From Luteibacter rhizovicinus (GTDB taxonomy: Bacteria > Pseudomonadota > Gammaproteobacteria > Xanthomonadales > Rhodanobacteraceae), in NCBI RefSeq assembly GCF_004342265.1, contig NZ_SMCS01000011.1, forward strand, positions 18,504 through 82,503: DNA of 64,000 nt, read 5' to 3'. Under the pieces are notes generated by a model. The model did not search any database, had not been told where the DNA came from, and saw only the letters and a list, made by a program, of their open reading frames with translations. The translations under genes and the position numbers were made by a program. Below are positions 17,756 to 27,900 of this stretch, piece by piece. How positions within the stretch are numbered: the stretch's first letter is position 1; each line of letters starts with the position of its first letter.

Positions 17756-17952
17756 AGGAAGCCGGGACCACCCAGGTCGCGGCCGGTAGGAGGGCGAGGG
17801 TGGCCGGGCGGAAAAGGCCCCGCAGGGGGAAGGGGCAGGACGCCCCTTCCTTCGTGTGCGGGCAGGAAGCCCGCTCACGAAGCCCCGCCCGGCCACCCGG
17901 GTCGCGAAGCGACCGCCCGACGTGGCCGCGACCTGGGTGGTCCCGGCTTCCT
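17756..17952. repeat. 197-bp structured inverted-repeat element, copy 1
   Basis: Flanked by perfect 29-base terminal inverted repeats (17756-17784 with 17924-17952). Inside is a second 13-base-pair stem (GGTGGCCGGGCGG with CCGCCCGGCCACC) and small hairpins GAAGGGGC/GCCCCTTC, CTTCGTG/CACGAAG and GGTCGC-GAA-GCGACC. The whole can fold as a branched structure. It lies between the converging rhomboid and rapA genes with no convincing gene inside. A same-length copy is at 50827 and an inverted relative at 50338. It could be a non-autonomous mobile element or a structured RNA. Confidence 0.8.
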
Positions 17953-18043
17953 CTGCCTCACCGCCCACGTTGCGACGCTTTACGTCACCACATAAGCGAG
18001 GGAGCGCTCAAACCGCACTCCTACAAAAAGCGATCCGGCGTAC

Positions 18044-20884
18044 TTAGCGTAGTGCCAGGAAATCCGGGCTGACGACGAAGCGCACCGCGTCCAGACGCAT
18101 GCGTGCTTCCGGCAACGCCGCGAGCAGTGCCGTGCGTTCGGCGGCCACGCGGGAGATTTCCGTTTCGGAGATCGACGGATTCACCGCGCGCAGCGCCACC
18201 AGACGCGCATATTCCGCATCCAGCTCCTGCTGAGCCCGCTCGATCGCCTCGTACTTCAGTACATCGCCGCGTGCGTCGGCCAGGTCCGCCGCGCGTTCGA
18301 GCATCGGCGGCACCAGCTTGGACAGGAACTTCCGGTAGCGGACGACTTCGATATTCCGATCCGGCGCCTTGCGCATCGCGACTTCGCTGGGCACGAAGTT
18401 CGCGCGCTCGGTAAGACGGGTATCCACGCAGACAACCAGCGGTGTCGGCGGAATGAAACGTTCCGCATCGAGGGTGCGCTCCGCGACGCATTCGAGCACG
18501 AAAACCGCCTGCAACAGCGCCGTACGAACAGGCAGCACATCGTCGACCATGAACGCCGCATTGCCCTGCTCGCCAGAGACCAGCAGATCGACGGCGGAAT
18601 TCACCATCGGATGATCCATGCGCAGCAGCGGCAATTCCTCGCGGGAAAGCGCGGTCTCGCGTGAGAACGTCACAGCGATGGGACCATCGCCAAAACCTTG
18701 CAGACCATCCGTGGACAGGTACTGCGGATCGAGCAGCACGACATCGGGCGCGAGTTCCTCGGCGTGCACGCCGTAGTTCTCGAACAGGCGCTGCAGGAAC
18801 GCATCGCGACCCGGATCCACATCGTCGATAGCGAACGCGCGGCTGAGATCGTCCGCATGCGGATCGCGCGTGGCGGCCAGTTCCAGCAGGTGATCGCGAC
18901 CGGCGTGGATCAGTGCGGAAAGCTCCTCGTGCGCCGCCCGCGTTTCCGCGACCAGCGCGTCGAGTTCCTGATCGCGGTCGTCGTCGCCGCGTGCGTGTTC
19001 GTCCGCGAGATTCGAAAGCAGCGGACCAAAGCGACGAAGCAGTTCGCGACCGTCGGCCGGGCTGTGACGGAACGCGTCCAGGCCCTCGTCGTACCAGCGC
19101 GCAAGCACGTGCTGCGCGCTTTCCTCTACGACGGGAATGTGGATGACGATATCGTGGCGCTGGCCGATGCGGTCCAGTCGGCCGATGCGCTGTTCCAGCA
19201 GATCGGGATCGAGCGGAATGTCCCACAGCACCAGACGATGCGCGAACTGGAAGTTACGGCCTTCCGATCCGATCTCCGAGCACAGCAGGAGTCGGGCGCC
19301 ATCGGTTTGCGCGAAGAACGCAGCGTTGCGATCGCGCTGCACGATACCAAGACCTTCGTGGAAGCGCGCGACGCCGACGCCGCTGCGTGTGCGCAGGGCT
19401 TCCTCGATGGCGAGCACCTTGGCCTGCGTGCGGCAGATCAACAGGAACTTGTCGGCCGGATACTTATCGAGCAGATCGATAAGCGCCTGCAAACGGGGAT
19501 CGTCGGCGTAATCGGGTTCGACAGGCGCCGGCGGCTGCTGGCAGTCGGCCCGGAATTCGGCGAGCAGCGCATCGCGACGGCCCGGGTCGAGCGTTTCGTG
19601 ATCGAGCAGGATCAGGTCAGGCAAGCGCCGCGGAAAACCGCCGATGCCGGCACGGCGATTTCGGAACATGGCCCGGCCCGTGCCGTGACGGTCGATCAGC
19701 GCGGCAAGCAGCTCGCGCGCGATTTTTGCGTCGTCGGCGCGGGCAAGCAGAGCGGTCAGTTCGCGGTCGCCCGCGAAGCGCTTCGTCAGTGCCTCGCGTT
19801 GCGCGGCGTCCAGCGTGCCGCCTTCGGTAAGCACATTCGCGACATCGGACAACGTCCCGAATGCATCGGCCTCGGCCAGATACGTGTCCAGATCGCTGTA
19901 ACGCTGCGGATCGAGCAGACGCAGACGCGCGAAATGACCCGCGCGACCCAACTGTTCGGGAGTAGCGGTCAGCAGCACGACGCCGGGCGTCGTCGCGGCC
20001 AGTTCCTCGACCAGCGTATAGCGCGGACTGGCGCCTTCGGGCGTCCATTCCAGATGGTGCGCCTCGTCGACGACCAGGAGATCCCAGCCGGCGTCGACAA
20101 GCTGGCGCGCACGCCTGGGCGATTGCTCCAGGAAAGCGAAATCGGCGATGACGAGCTGTTCGTCCTCGAATGGGTTGCGGCCGTCGGACGACTGTTCGAT
20201 GGCCTCGCAGCGCTCTTCGTCGAAGATCGAGAAACTCAGGTTGAAGCGACGTAGTAATTCGACGAACCACTGGTAAACCAGCGTTTCGGGCAATAGCAGC
20301 AGCACGCGACCGGCACGCCCGGTGGCGAGCTGGCGGGACAGGATCATGCCTGCCTCGATCGTCTTGCCGAGACCGACCTCGTCCGCCAGCAGCACGCGCG
20401 GCGGGCGGCGCGCGGCCGCAATACCCGCGACGCGCAACTGATGCGGAACCAGACCGATGCGTGCGGACTCAAGGCCCCAGGCGGGCGAGCGACGGGCTTC
20501 GGCGTGGCGTTGCAACGCTTCCAGACGCAGGTCGAACCGGTCCGTGGGGTCGGTTCGGCCGCCGACAAGGCGATCGTCGGCTTGCGAAACGCTTTGCTCG
20601 TCGTCGAGCTGGCCTTCTTCCAGTTCGCGGCCTTCGCCGCGATACACCAGCAGACCTTCGCGTTCTTCGACCCGCTCGACCAGAAAAGCGATGCCCTTGC
20701 CGGCAACACGCTGGCCGGCGCGGAACTCGGCACGCACCAGCGGCGCGCTTTCGGTGGCATAGGGGCGAAGGACGCCCGCCTTGGCGAAAAGTACCTGTAC
20801 ACCACGTCCTTCGACGCGCAATACGGTGCCGAGACCGAGTTCGGGTTCGGCAGAGGAGATCCAGCGTTGTCCGGGTTGGAACAT
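18044..20884 (-). CDS. rapA: RNA polymerase-associated ATPase RapA (SWI2/SNF2 family)
   Basis: Recycles stalled RNA polymerase after transcription. The 946-residue protein (E. coli RapA 968) has an N-terminal Tudor-like region (MFQPGQRWISSAEPELGLG) and SNF2 helicase motifs: Walker A LADEVGLGKTIEAG near residue 170, the DEAH-type VVDEAHHLEW and the motif LLTATPEQLG. The C-terminal helicase lobe has CSEIGSEGRNFQFAHRLVLW and QRIGRLDRIGQ, followed by a long C-terminal domain. It is transcribed alone; the next gene on this strand starts more than 70 bases away. Its 3' end faces the repeat region at 17527-18043. Confidence 0.95.
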   Translation of the reverse strand: MFQPGQRWISSAEPELGLGTVLRVEGRGVQVLFAKAGVLRPYATESAPLVRAEFRAGQRVAGKGIAFLVERVEEREGLLVYRGEGRELEEGQLDDEQSVSQADDRLVGGRTDPTDRFDLRLEALQRHAEARRSPAWGLESARIGLVPHQLRVAGIAAARRPPRVLLADEVGLGKTIEAGMILSRQLATGRAGRVLLLLPETLVYQWFVELLRRFNLSFSIFDEERCEAIEQSSDGRNPFEDEQLVIADFAFLEQSPRRARQLVDAGWDLLVVDEAHHLEWTPEGASPRYTLVEELAATTPGVVLLTATPEQLGRAGHFARLRLLDPQRYSDLDTYLAEADAFGTLSDVANVLTEGGTLDAAQREALTKRFAGDRELTALLARADDAKIARELLAALIDRHGTGRAMFRNRRAGIGGFPRRLPDLILLDHETLDPGRRDALLAEFRADCQQPPAPVEPDYADDPRLQALIDLLDKYPADKFLLICRTQAKVLAIEEALRTRSGVGVARFHEGLGIVQRDRNAAFFAQTDGARLLLCSEIGSEGRNFQFAHRLVLWDIPLDPDLLEQRIGRLDRIGQRHDIVIHIPVVEESAQHVLARWYDEGLDAFRHSPADGRELLRRFGPLLSNLADEHARGDDDRDQELDALVAETRAAHEELSALIHAGRDHLLELAATRDPHADDLSRAFAIDDVDPGRDAFLQRLFENYGVHAEELAPDVVLLDPQYLSTDGLQGFGDGPIAVTFSRETALSREELPLLRMDHPMVNSAVDLLVSGEQGNAAFMVDDVLPVRTALLQAVFVLECVAERTLDAERFIPPTPLVVCVDTRLTERANFVPSEVAMRKAPDRNIEVVRYRKFLSKLVPPMLERAADLADARGDVLKYEAIERAQQELDAEYARLVALRAVNPSISETEISRVAAERTALLAALPEARMRLDAVRFVVSPDFLALR

Positions 20885-20955
20885 CAGGTAGGGAAGTCAG
20901 GCAGCAGGGGTCGTGAATTATCCGCCCATGGAAGCGCTATGCCTACCTTTTAGAC

Positions 20956-21753
20956 TCACTTCGGCCCAGTCAGGCGATCGAGACGAAGCCGTTCGCGCCC
21001 ATCCGTCAGCAACGACGCCGCGCCATACGCGGTGCCGATGGCCGCAAGACAGCTTCCGCCGGAAAGCAGGAACATCAGCAACACCTGGTACTTCACGGCC
21101 TCCACGGGGTCCAGTCCCGCGAGAATCTGTCCCGTCATGATGCCGGGCAACGTAATGATGCCCGCCGCGATCATCTGATTGAGGACAGGCACCATGCCGC
21201 GCCGGATGGACTGGCGAACGAGCGGGCCGATGGCGACGCGCCACCTTTCCCCAAGCATCAGACGTGCCTCGATGGATGCCTGCGCCCCGGTGACGCCATC
21301 GAGAATTCCGCCGAGGGAAATGCTTCCGGCGTTCAGGACGCTGCCCAGGATGATTCCCACCAGGGGAATCGCGTAATGCGGATCGAACCAGGGCGCTGGC
21401 CGGATCGCCGTGACCAGCGCGAAGACGCTCGTGAGTACGGTGGCGCCTGCGACCGTCGGAATGCTGACGAGGAAATTCCCGCCACGCAGTTTCCGCGAAG
21501 GCCGTGCCGCGACTTCATAGGCGGCGACGAGGATCATCACGAGCACGATGGCGCCCGTGGCGGCGGGGGAATCGAGCGCAAAAACATAGCGCAACACATA
21601 GCCGACCGCGGTCAGCTGAAGCACCATCCGGCCGGCGGAAATCAGCAACTGGCGATGAAGCCCGAGACGCAGGAATACCGATAGCAGAATGTCCACGACA
21701 ACGAGCGAGGCCGCGATGGCAAGATCGAGCGGATGCAGCGAGATCGGATTCAT
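20956..21753 (-). CDS. fetB: ABC transporter permease FetB (YbbM family)
   Basis: A 265-residue membrane protein with about seven transmembrane segments of the UPF0014/FetB family, with VLNAGSISLGGILDGVTGAQ, GMVPVLNQMIAAGIITLPGI and a MTGQILAGLDP motif. With FetA it forms an iron exporter linked to oxidative-stress resistance in E. coli. ATG 21753 overlaps the end of fetA by 4 bases (ATGA), so the two are cotranslated. The open frame extends further upstream within fetA but that part is not homologous. Confidence 0.9.
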   Translation of the reverse strand: MNPISLHPLDLAIAASLVVVDILLSVFLRLGLHRQLLISAGRMVLQLTAVGYVLRYVFALDSPAATGAIVLVMILVAAYEVAARPSRKLRGGNFLVSIPTVAGATVLTSVFALVTAIRPAPWFDPHYAIPLVGIILGSVLNAGSISLGGILDGVTGAQASIEARLMLGERWRVAIGPLVRQSIRRGMVPVLNQMIAAGIITLPGIMTGQILAGLDPVEAVKYQVLLMFLLSGGSCLAAIGTAYGAASLLTDGRERLRLDRLTGPK

Positions 21754-22349
21754 AGCGGCGCGAGCCTCCCCGCTTCCATACGCAGAACCGTGTGGGCGAG
21801 CCGCGCCGCCTGAGCGGTATCGTGGGTAACCACGATCGCAACGACGCCAGCTTCGAGCCTTTCCCGTAACAGTGCTTCCACCGCCAGTGTCGCTTCCGGA
21901 TCGAGCGAGCCGGTCGGTTCGTCGAGCAGAAGCACGTCCGGGTCGGCCAGCATGGCGCGGATCAGGCCGAGTCGCTGCCGTTCGCCGGTCGAAAGCTGAA
22001 ATATCTGCCGCGCGAAGATATCCGCAGGCAAGCGCAATGCATCGGCCAGCTCCGCGGCGCGCGTTCGCAGGTCCGCATCGAAATGCTCCGCGACCGACTC
22101 GCCCCACCAGCCCGGCTGCGCGGGAACCAGGCCTACCCGGCGACGCCATGCGGGCGCGGAGATAGCAGCGCGATCATCGCCCGCCAGCGAAACCGCGCCC
22201 TCGTTGACGTCCAGGTCCGCCACCATCCGAAGGAACAGACTCTTGCCCGAACCGGATGCACCGACGATAGCGGTGCATCGACCGGCCTCGACCCGAAGGT
22301 CGAAGGGACCCACCAGGGCATTGCGTAGTCCTTCGATGCTGAGCGTCAT
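21750..22349 (-). CDS. fetA: ABC transporter ATP-binding protein FetA (YbbL family)
   Basis: A short, 199-residue ATPase with Walker A GASGSGKS, Q-loop region VGLVPAQPGWWGESV, Walker B VLLLDEPTGSLD and H-loop VVTHDTAQA. The signature motif reads LSTGERQR, with Thr in place of the usual first Gly of LSGGE. Its length and pairing with the FetB-type permease support an iron exporter rather than an importer; no binding-protein gene is present. It starts 6 bases before the 3' end of the next upstream gene on this strand, so an operon with the sulfatase gene is possible. Confidence 0.9.
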   Translation of the reverse strand: MTLSIEGLRNALVGPFDLRVEAGRCTAIVGASGSGKSLFLRMVADLDVNEGAVSLAGDDRAAISAPAWRRRVGLVPAQPGWWGESVAEHFDADLRTRAAELADALRLPADIFARQIFQLSTGERQRLGLIRAMLADPDVLLLDEPTGSLDPEATLAVEALLRERLEAGVVAIVVTHDTAQAARLAHTVLRMEAGRLAPL

Positions 22350-22355
22350 GAGGTC

Positions 22356-24494
22356 CTAGGGTGAGCTGCTGGCAGGGGCGGGCCCGATGGGTGTTGCATC
22401 GTCGGGCCTCCAGCGCATATTGCCCGACTCGAACATCGAAGCGGCAACCTGATACGACGCGATCGCTTCTTCGACGGACCGGTCGTTCCGGGCCGTGGCA
22501 TCGGCCGTGTCGTTCGACGTCCCGACGGCGTTCTGCGACAGGCGCTTCCCCGGCGACAGAATGGTAAGGCGGTTGTCGTGAAGATATCCGAGTTGCTGAT
22601 AAGTGGCAGGGAACGCCCGCTCCTTGTCCGCGGGCACATTCAGAATGTCGTAACCGAAGAACCGGCTCCGGTAGCTCATATGGAGCATTCCCAGTAGCGT
22701 CGGTGGGATATCGATCTGCGCCATCAGTTTGTCGATACGTACCGGCTTGACGAGCGCGGGTGCGTAGATAATCAGCGGGATGTGATAGCCGTCGAGCGGG
22801 ATCGCCGTCTTGCCGGCACTGCTCGCGCAGTGATCGGCCGTGATGACGAACAGCGTATTGGCGAAGTACGGTTTGTCCTTTACACGATCGATGAAGTCGC
22901 CGATGGCCCAGTCGGTATACATCACCGCCGCATCGCGCTTGCCCTGTCCGCCATTCACGCGACCGGTCGGGAACGTATACGGGCGATGGTTCGACGTCGT
23001 CATGACGTGCAGGAAAAACGGTTTGCCCTCGGCATAGTTCGCATCCATGCGTCGCATCGTCATCGTGTACAGATCTTCGTCGGCGATGCCCCAGACGTTC
23101 TCCGCGTGGATCGTCGCGTCCTTGGGATAGGAGCCGCGGTCCACGACGTCGTAGCCGTTATGCGAGAAGAAATAGGACATGTTGTCGAAGTAGCCATAGC
23201 CGCCATAGACGAACGCCGAGCGGTATCCGTGTGCGTTGAGCACACTACCCAGGGAGAAAAGGTTTTCGTTACCCGCCTGGCGAACGATCGAGTCGCCCGG
23301 TGTCGGCGGCGTGGACAGCGACAATGCTTCGAGTCCCCGGACCGTGCGCGTGCCATTGGCATACAGCTGGGTAAACAGAGCCGACTGATCGGCAAGTGCA
23401 TCGAGACGTGGCGTGAGGTTCTGCTGGTTTCCGAAGTGCGCCATATAACTCGCGGAAAGGCTCTCCACGCTGATGAGTACGATATTCAACCGGCGCTCGG
23501 GACCTGGGGCGCGGATCTCGCGGGTGAAATCCGTGCCCTCGTTATGAATGAATCGCGCGTCCGGCGTATCGAGCATGCCGCGCACAACAGCCGTCGCGCG
23601 ATCGCGCGGCAGCGTGCGATAAAACGACGCATAGTCAAGTTTGTTCGCACGGAATGCGGCGAAGAATTCGTAGATGCCGTTGCCGGCCAGCGCGTTGAGC
23701 GCAGGATTCGGAGACCGTTCCTTATCGCCCGACGACACGGCCACGGTGACGAGGCAGGTCAGCGCGAACCAGACGATCGCGACCATCGTGCGCTCGCGGG
23801 CGCGGGACTGGTTCTCGGCCGCACCGCGAAAACGGTGGAAGACGTACACGACGATAGCGGAGACGACCGCCAGTTCGGCAATCCATCGGCCGATCGGATA
23901 CGACTCCCGTATGTTTCCGATGACCTCGGACGTATAGACCAGATAGTCGACCGCGATGAAGTTGAACCGCGTCTGGAATTCGTCCCAGAAAATCAGCTCC
24001 GACGTGCCGACGAATAGCAGTCCGAAGATCGATATCGCGAACAGGGCGAGCAGAAGGAACTGGCCGACGCGGGAAGAGAAGGGGATGCCGCCAAGAGGGA
24101 GCAGGAGCAAGTAGAGAATCAGCAACGGCCAGATCTGGCCGAAGGACGCGATGAATGCGATGCGCAGGGCGATGAGTATCGCGACGAAAATGAGCGTAAG
24201 GCAGAGTGCGTAGATGCCCCAGCGACGAAGGCCCGGCGAGCCGTCGTTTGTTGGCGTCAGCCACAGGAACAATACGAGTGGCCACGCAACGTAAATAAAC
24301 GTGACTACGTCGTAGAAAAATCCGATACCGAATGCAAAGAGCATGCTCCCAGCGTCGTGCGGGATATTCGAGCCGCCTTTCCACAGGAGGAGGCAGCGGG
24401 TCGCGAAGGAGATGACCAGGAAGAAGATGGCCGCCGATATGACGGGGCTGAATCGGCGTGCCGCCGGTGCTAGTGAGGACTTGAGGTTTGTCAC
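22356..24494 (-). CDS. LTA synthase-family membrane sulfatase (phosphoglycerol transferase-like)
   Basis: A 712-residue protein with about five N-terminal transmembrane segments (to residue about 235) and a periplasmic sulfatase-fold domain. The nucleophile region is probably the Thr in YANGTRTVRGLEAL. Metal-binding elements include VLISVESLSASY, HVMTTSNHRPY and FVITADHCASSAGK. In Gram-negative bacteria such enzymes add phosphoglycerol groups to periplasmic glucans (OpgB) or modify other envelope polymers; the precise acceptor is unknown here. The last about 60 residues are a poorly conserved tail. It is the first gene of a possible operon with fetA-fetB. Confidence 0.85.
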   Translation of the reverse strand: MTNLKSSLAPAARRFSPVISAAIFFLVISFATRCLLLWKGGSNIPHDAGSMLFAFGIGFFYDVVTFIYVAWPLVLFLWLTPTNDGSPGLRRWGIYALCLTLIFVAILIALRIAFIASFGQIWPLLILYLLLLPLGGIPFSSRVGQFLLLALFAISIFGLLFVGTSELIFWDEFQTRFNFIAVDYLVYTSEVIGNIRESYPIGRWIAELAVVSAIVVYVFHRFRGAAENQSRARERTMVAIVWFALTCLVTVAVSSGDKERSPNPALNALAGNGIYEFFAAFRANKLDYASFYRTLPRDRATAVVRGMLDTPDARFIHNEGTDFTREIRAPGPERRLNIVLISVESLSASYMAHFGNQQNLTPRLDALADQSALFTQLYANGTRTVRGLEALSLSTPPTPGDSIVRQAGNENLFSLGSVLNAHGYRSAFVYGGYGYFDNMSYFFSHNGYDVVDRGSYPKDATIHAENVWGIADEDLYTMTMRRMDANYAEGKPFFLHVMTTSNHRPYTFPTGRVNGGQGKRDAAVMYTDWAIGDFIDRVKDKPYFANTLFVITADHCASSAGKTAIPLDGYHIPLIIYAPALVKPVRIDKLMAQIDIPPTLLGMLHMSYRSRFFGYDILNVPADKERAFPATYQQLGYLHDNRLTILSPGKRLSQNAVGTSNDTADATARNDRSVEEAIASYQVAASMFESGNMRWRPDDATPIGPAPASSSP

Positions 24495-24613
24495 GACATC
24501 ACCCTTGGACGGATTCTTTGGAAGGGTGCTTTGTGTCGCTTAGGGGGGCCTTATATTTGGTTTCGCCTTATAAGAGTGCTGTGATTCGAGGGGATGTCGC
24601 AAGGGCCACCTGC

Positions 24614-24753
24614 CTCCTCGCCGGCCCCACGTCGGGCGGCCGCGGCACGGCGCGGGTGGACCGGCAGGGCTGCGTGAACGGGCTTCCTGCCATTTTCCCT
24701 TCGAGGCCAGATCCGCCAGCCCACCTTCGCCCTGTGCGTGGGCACGGCGAGGG
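24614..24753. repeat. Decayed copy of the structured repeat element (in a 433-bp gene-free stretch)
   Basis: The gap 24495-24927 holds no convincing gene. CCTCGCCGGCCCCACGTCGG (from 24616) to GGGCACGGCGAGGG (24740-24753) resembles the element at 50338-50532 in the same orientation, including GAACGGGCTTCCTGCC and CCGCCAGCCCACC. The inner hairpin block is shortened and the outer stem is degraded, so it looks like a remnant. Confidence 0.6.
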
Positions 24754-24927
24754 ATAGGGTCGGTGACCCCGTGCTGTGAAATCGACATTGCATCGAAGCC
24801 GGAATGCGCGGGGAGGGAGGCGTTGCTTATGGTCATTGCCAGCAGCGCCGCTGTCATGGATTTCGAAAAGCGGACACCTTTCGGTGCCCGCTATGGCGAC
24901 ACATGGTGCTGTCGCGTGAGGCTTGTC

Positions 24928-27900
24928 TTACGTAGCCTTCCGAGACTTGCGATTCGTCAAGCCGATCACGACCGGCATCACCAGCAGCACCGTCGGATAC
25001 TGCACCAGCAGACCGGCGACAATCGCGATAGCCAGCGGTTGCTGGATGCCCGAGCCACGGCCTATCGCCAGCGCCAACGGAAGCAGGGTAAGGATGGCGG
25101 CCAGCGTGGTCATCGTGATCGGGCGCAGACGATCCTGGCTTGCCGCGCGCAATGCCTCGTGTTCCGGCATCGTGCGGCACAGGGAGACGTATTCGGAGAT
25201 CGAGAAGATCGCCATCTCCGTCCCGATACCGACGATCATCGTCAGGCCCATCATGGCGGTGATGTTCAGGTCGACACCCGAAAGCCACAGGGCGATGAAA
25301 ACGCCCGTCGCCGAAAAGAGCGACCCACCGATCGCTATCAGCGACAGACGTACCCGTCCGTAAAGCACCATCAGCAGAATGAACTCCGCCACAAGCGCGG
25401 CGGCGAATACTTTGCTCAGGCCCGCGAAAGCCACTTGCTGCTGTTGGTACAGCCCACCCAGTTCGTAGCGGACGCCGGCATCGAGCAAGCCGGGTTTGGC
25501 GAGCGCCGCCTGCACCTTCGCCACGGCGGCGCCGATACCGCCGCTGTCGATGCGCGCCGTGACGGCCACCATGGGCTGAAGGTCTTCGCGTGTGATCTGC
25601 GGCTGGCCCGCCACGGGCACGACGGTTGCCACGCGGCTCAGAGGAAACAGGTGGCCATCGGGAGCACGTATCGGGAGTTCTTCCAGCTGCGGTACGCGCC
25701 ATTGCCTTGCGCCGGGCATGGATACGCGCACGCCGACGCTTTTCGTTATCTGCGGCAAGGTGGTTGCGATCACGCCGTTGAGTGCGGCGTCGACGGCCTG
25801 ACTGACCGCGGCGGCGGTAACGCCTTCCAGCGCGGTCTTTTCCGTATCGATACGCACATCGAGTGCATCGCCGGCCAGACGGACGCCGCTCTTTATCTCG
25901 ACGACATTGGGTATGGACGACAAAGCCTGCGCGACGCGTTCGGCCTGACTGTCCAGAACGGTGGGGTCGACGCCGTAGAGTTTTACTTCGATCGGCTGAG
26001 GCACGGCCGTCAGGTCGCCGATCAGGTCTTCCATCAGCTGTGCGAGTTCGATCTGCACGCCGGGGACATCGCTTTCGATGCGATCGCGCACATCGTTCAT
26101 GACATCGGCGGTGGGGCGCTTATGGTCCGCCTTGAGCTTCACGAAGAAGTCGCCGTGATAGGACTGGCCGAGATCGCCGCCGAGGCCGGTGCCCAGGCGG
26201 CGCGAGAACGTGTCTACCTCGGGAGTTTTCCGAAGGATCGATTCGACTTCCGAAATCTGCCGTGCCGATTCCGGTAGCGACGTACCGGGTGCGGTGTAGT
26301 AGTCCATCACGAAGCCGCTTTCGTCGACTTCAGGCATGAAACCCGTAGGCACCTTTTGATAGGCCAAATACCCAGCGCCGAGCAAAGGCAGCATAAACAG
26401 GGCGAGAAGGTACGGCCGTTTCGACAGGCCGTCGTAAAGCCACCCATGGACTTGCTTCAGTCGGCCGCCCTCGCGTTCGCCCGGGTCCTGCCATTTGGTG
26501 AAGTCGATGAAACGTCTCGCCAGCACGGGGACGAGAAGCGCGGTCATCAGCCACGACACGATGAGTGCGCATGCCATGGTGATGGAAAGCGCCTTGGAGA
26601 AAGCACCCGTCACGCCATCGAGAAAACCGAGCGGGACGAACACGATAAGCGTCGCCATGCTGGAGCCCGACAGCGGGGCAAAGAATTCGCGCGCGGCCGG
26701 AAAAATGCCGGATGCACCGACGACCTCGTTGCTACCTTCGCGTGTCGCACCGGCGCGTCTCGCGATGTGTTCGATCATCACGATGACATCGTCGATCACG
26801 AGTCCGACCGCCGCCGCGATACCGCCGAGCGTCATGATGTTGAAGCTCATGCCCATCGCGCGGAGCAGGAGGACGGTGATGGCGAGTGTGGCGGGAACGA
26901 CCACCAGTGCCACCAGCATGACCCGCATGCTGCGCAGGAACAGCCAGAGCACCACGCCGGCCAGCAACAGTCCGATGATGACGGCGTCGCGCACGCTGGC
27001 TGCCGATTCGAGGACCAGTTCGCTCTGGTCGTACCAGTTCTTCAGCGTCACGCCTGGCGGCAACGCCAGGCCCGCAAGGCGCTGGCGTACCTGCGCGGCG
27101 ACATCGACCGCATTGCCGTCCGGTTGCTCGTAGACGTTGAACAGGACCGCGGGTCGTCCGTCTTCGGCGACCTTGACCCACTGCGGCACATAGCCGTCGT
27201 GCACGCTGGCGACATCGTCGAGCTTCGCCCAGCCGCCACCGTCGTTCCTGACGATGGTCTTGCGCAGCGTATCGACGCCATGGAGGGAATGGTCGGTCAC
27301 GACCAGATAGAGCTTGCTCTTGTCCTGTACGTGTCCTACTGCCTGCAGCGTGTTCGCGCCCGATATGGCGGCGACTACGTCGTCGAGCGTCACGCCGTGC
27401 GCGGCAAGCCGCCGAGGGTCGACTTCCACCTGGACTTCCGCCGTTTCGCCGCCTTGCACGTCTACGCGTGCCAGTCCGGGTACCGACGCCAGTAACGGCA
27501 CGACCCGGTACGCGGCAAAGTCCCTGAGTTCCACGGGCGAGAGGCGATCGGAATGCAGTGCATAGGAGACGATGGGGAAGACCGTCGGATCCATGCGCCG
27601 TACGTTATAGGTCGTTCCGGCGGGAAGCGTCGTCAGCGCTCGCGCGATGGCGGAGTCGACCAGCAGCGTCGCGGCAGTCATGTCGCGTCCCCAACCGAAA
27701 TCGATCGAGACCTGCGACGAGCCGCGCGTGCTTTCGGAGCGAAGGGCGATCACGCCGGGTACGGTCCGGATCGCTTCTTCCACCGGACGCGTAACCAGTA
27801 GCGCCGTCTGGTCCGCGGGACGATCGCCCGCATCCAGGTCCACCACGATGCGAGGGAAAGATACCTGCGGGAACAGGCCGACCGGCAGGGACGTCGCGCT

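Noticed and set aside
17588..17995. Possible 135-residue protein in the repeat, with a similar one at 50845-51189
   Set aside because: The similarity follows from the DNA repeat. The sequence is set by palindromes, changes between copies keep base pairing rather than codons, and there is no ribosome-binding site.
24763..26277. A 504-codon plus-strand frame overlapping the RND pump gene
   Set aside because: Antisense shadow of a gene with intact RND motifs; composition Arg/Gln/His-rich.
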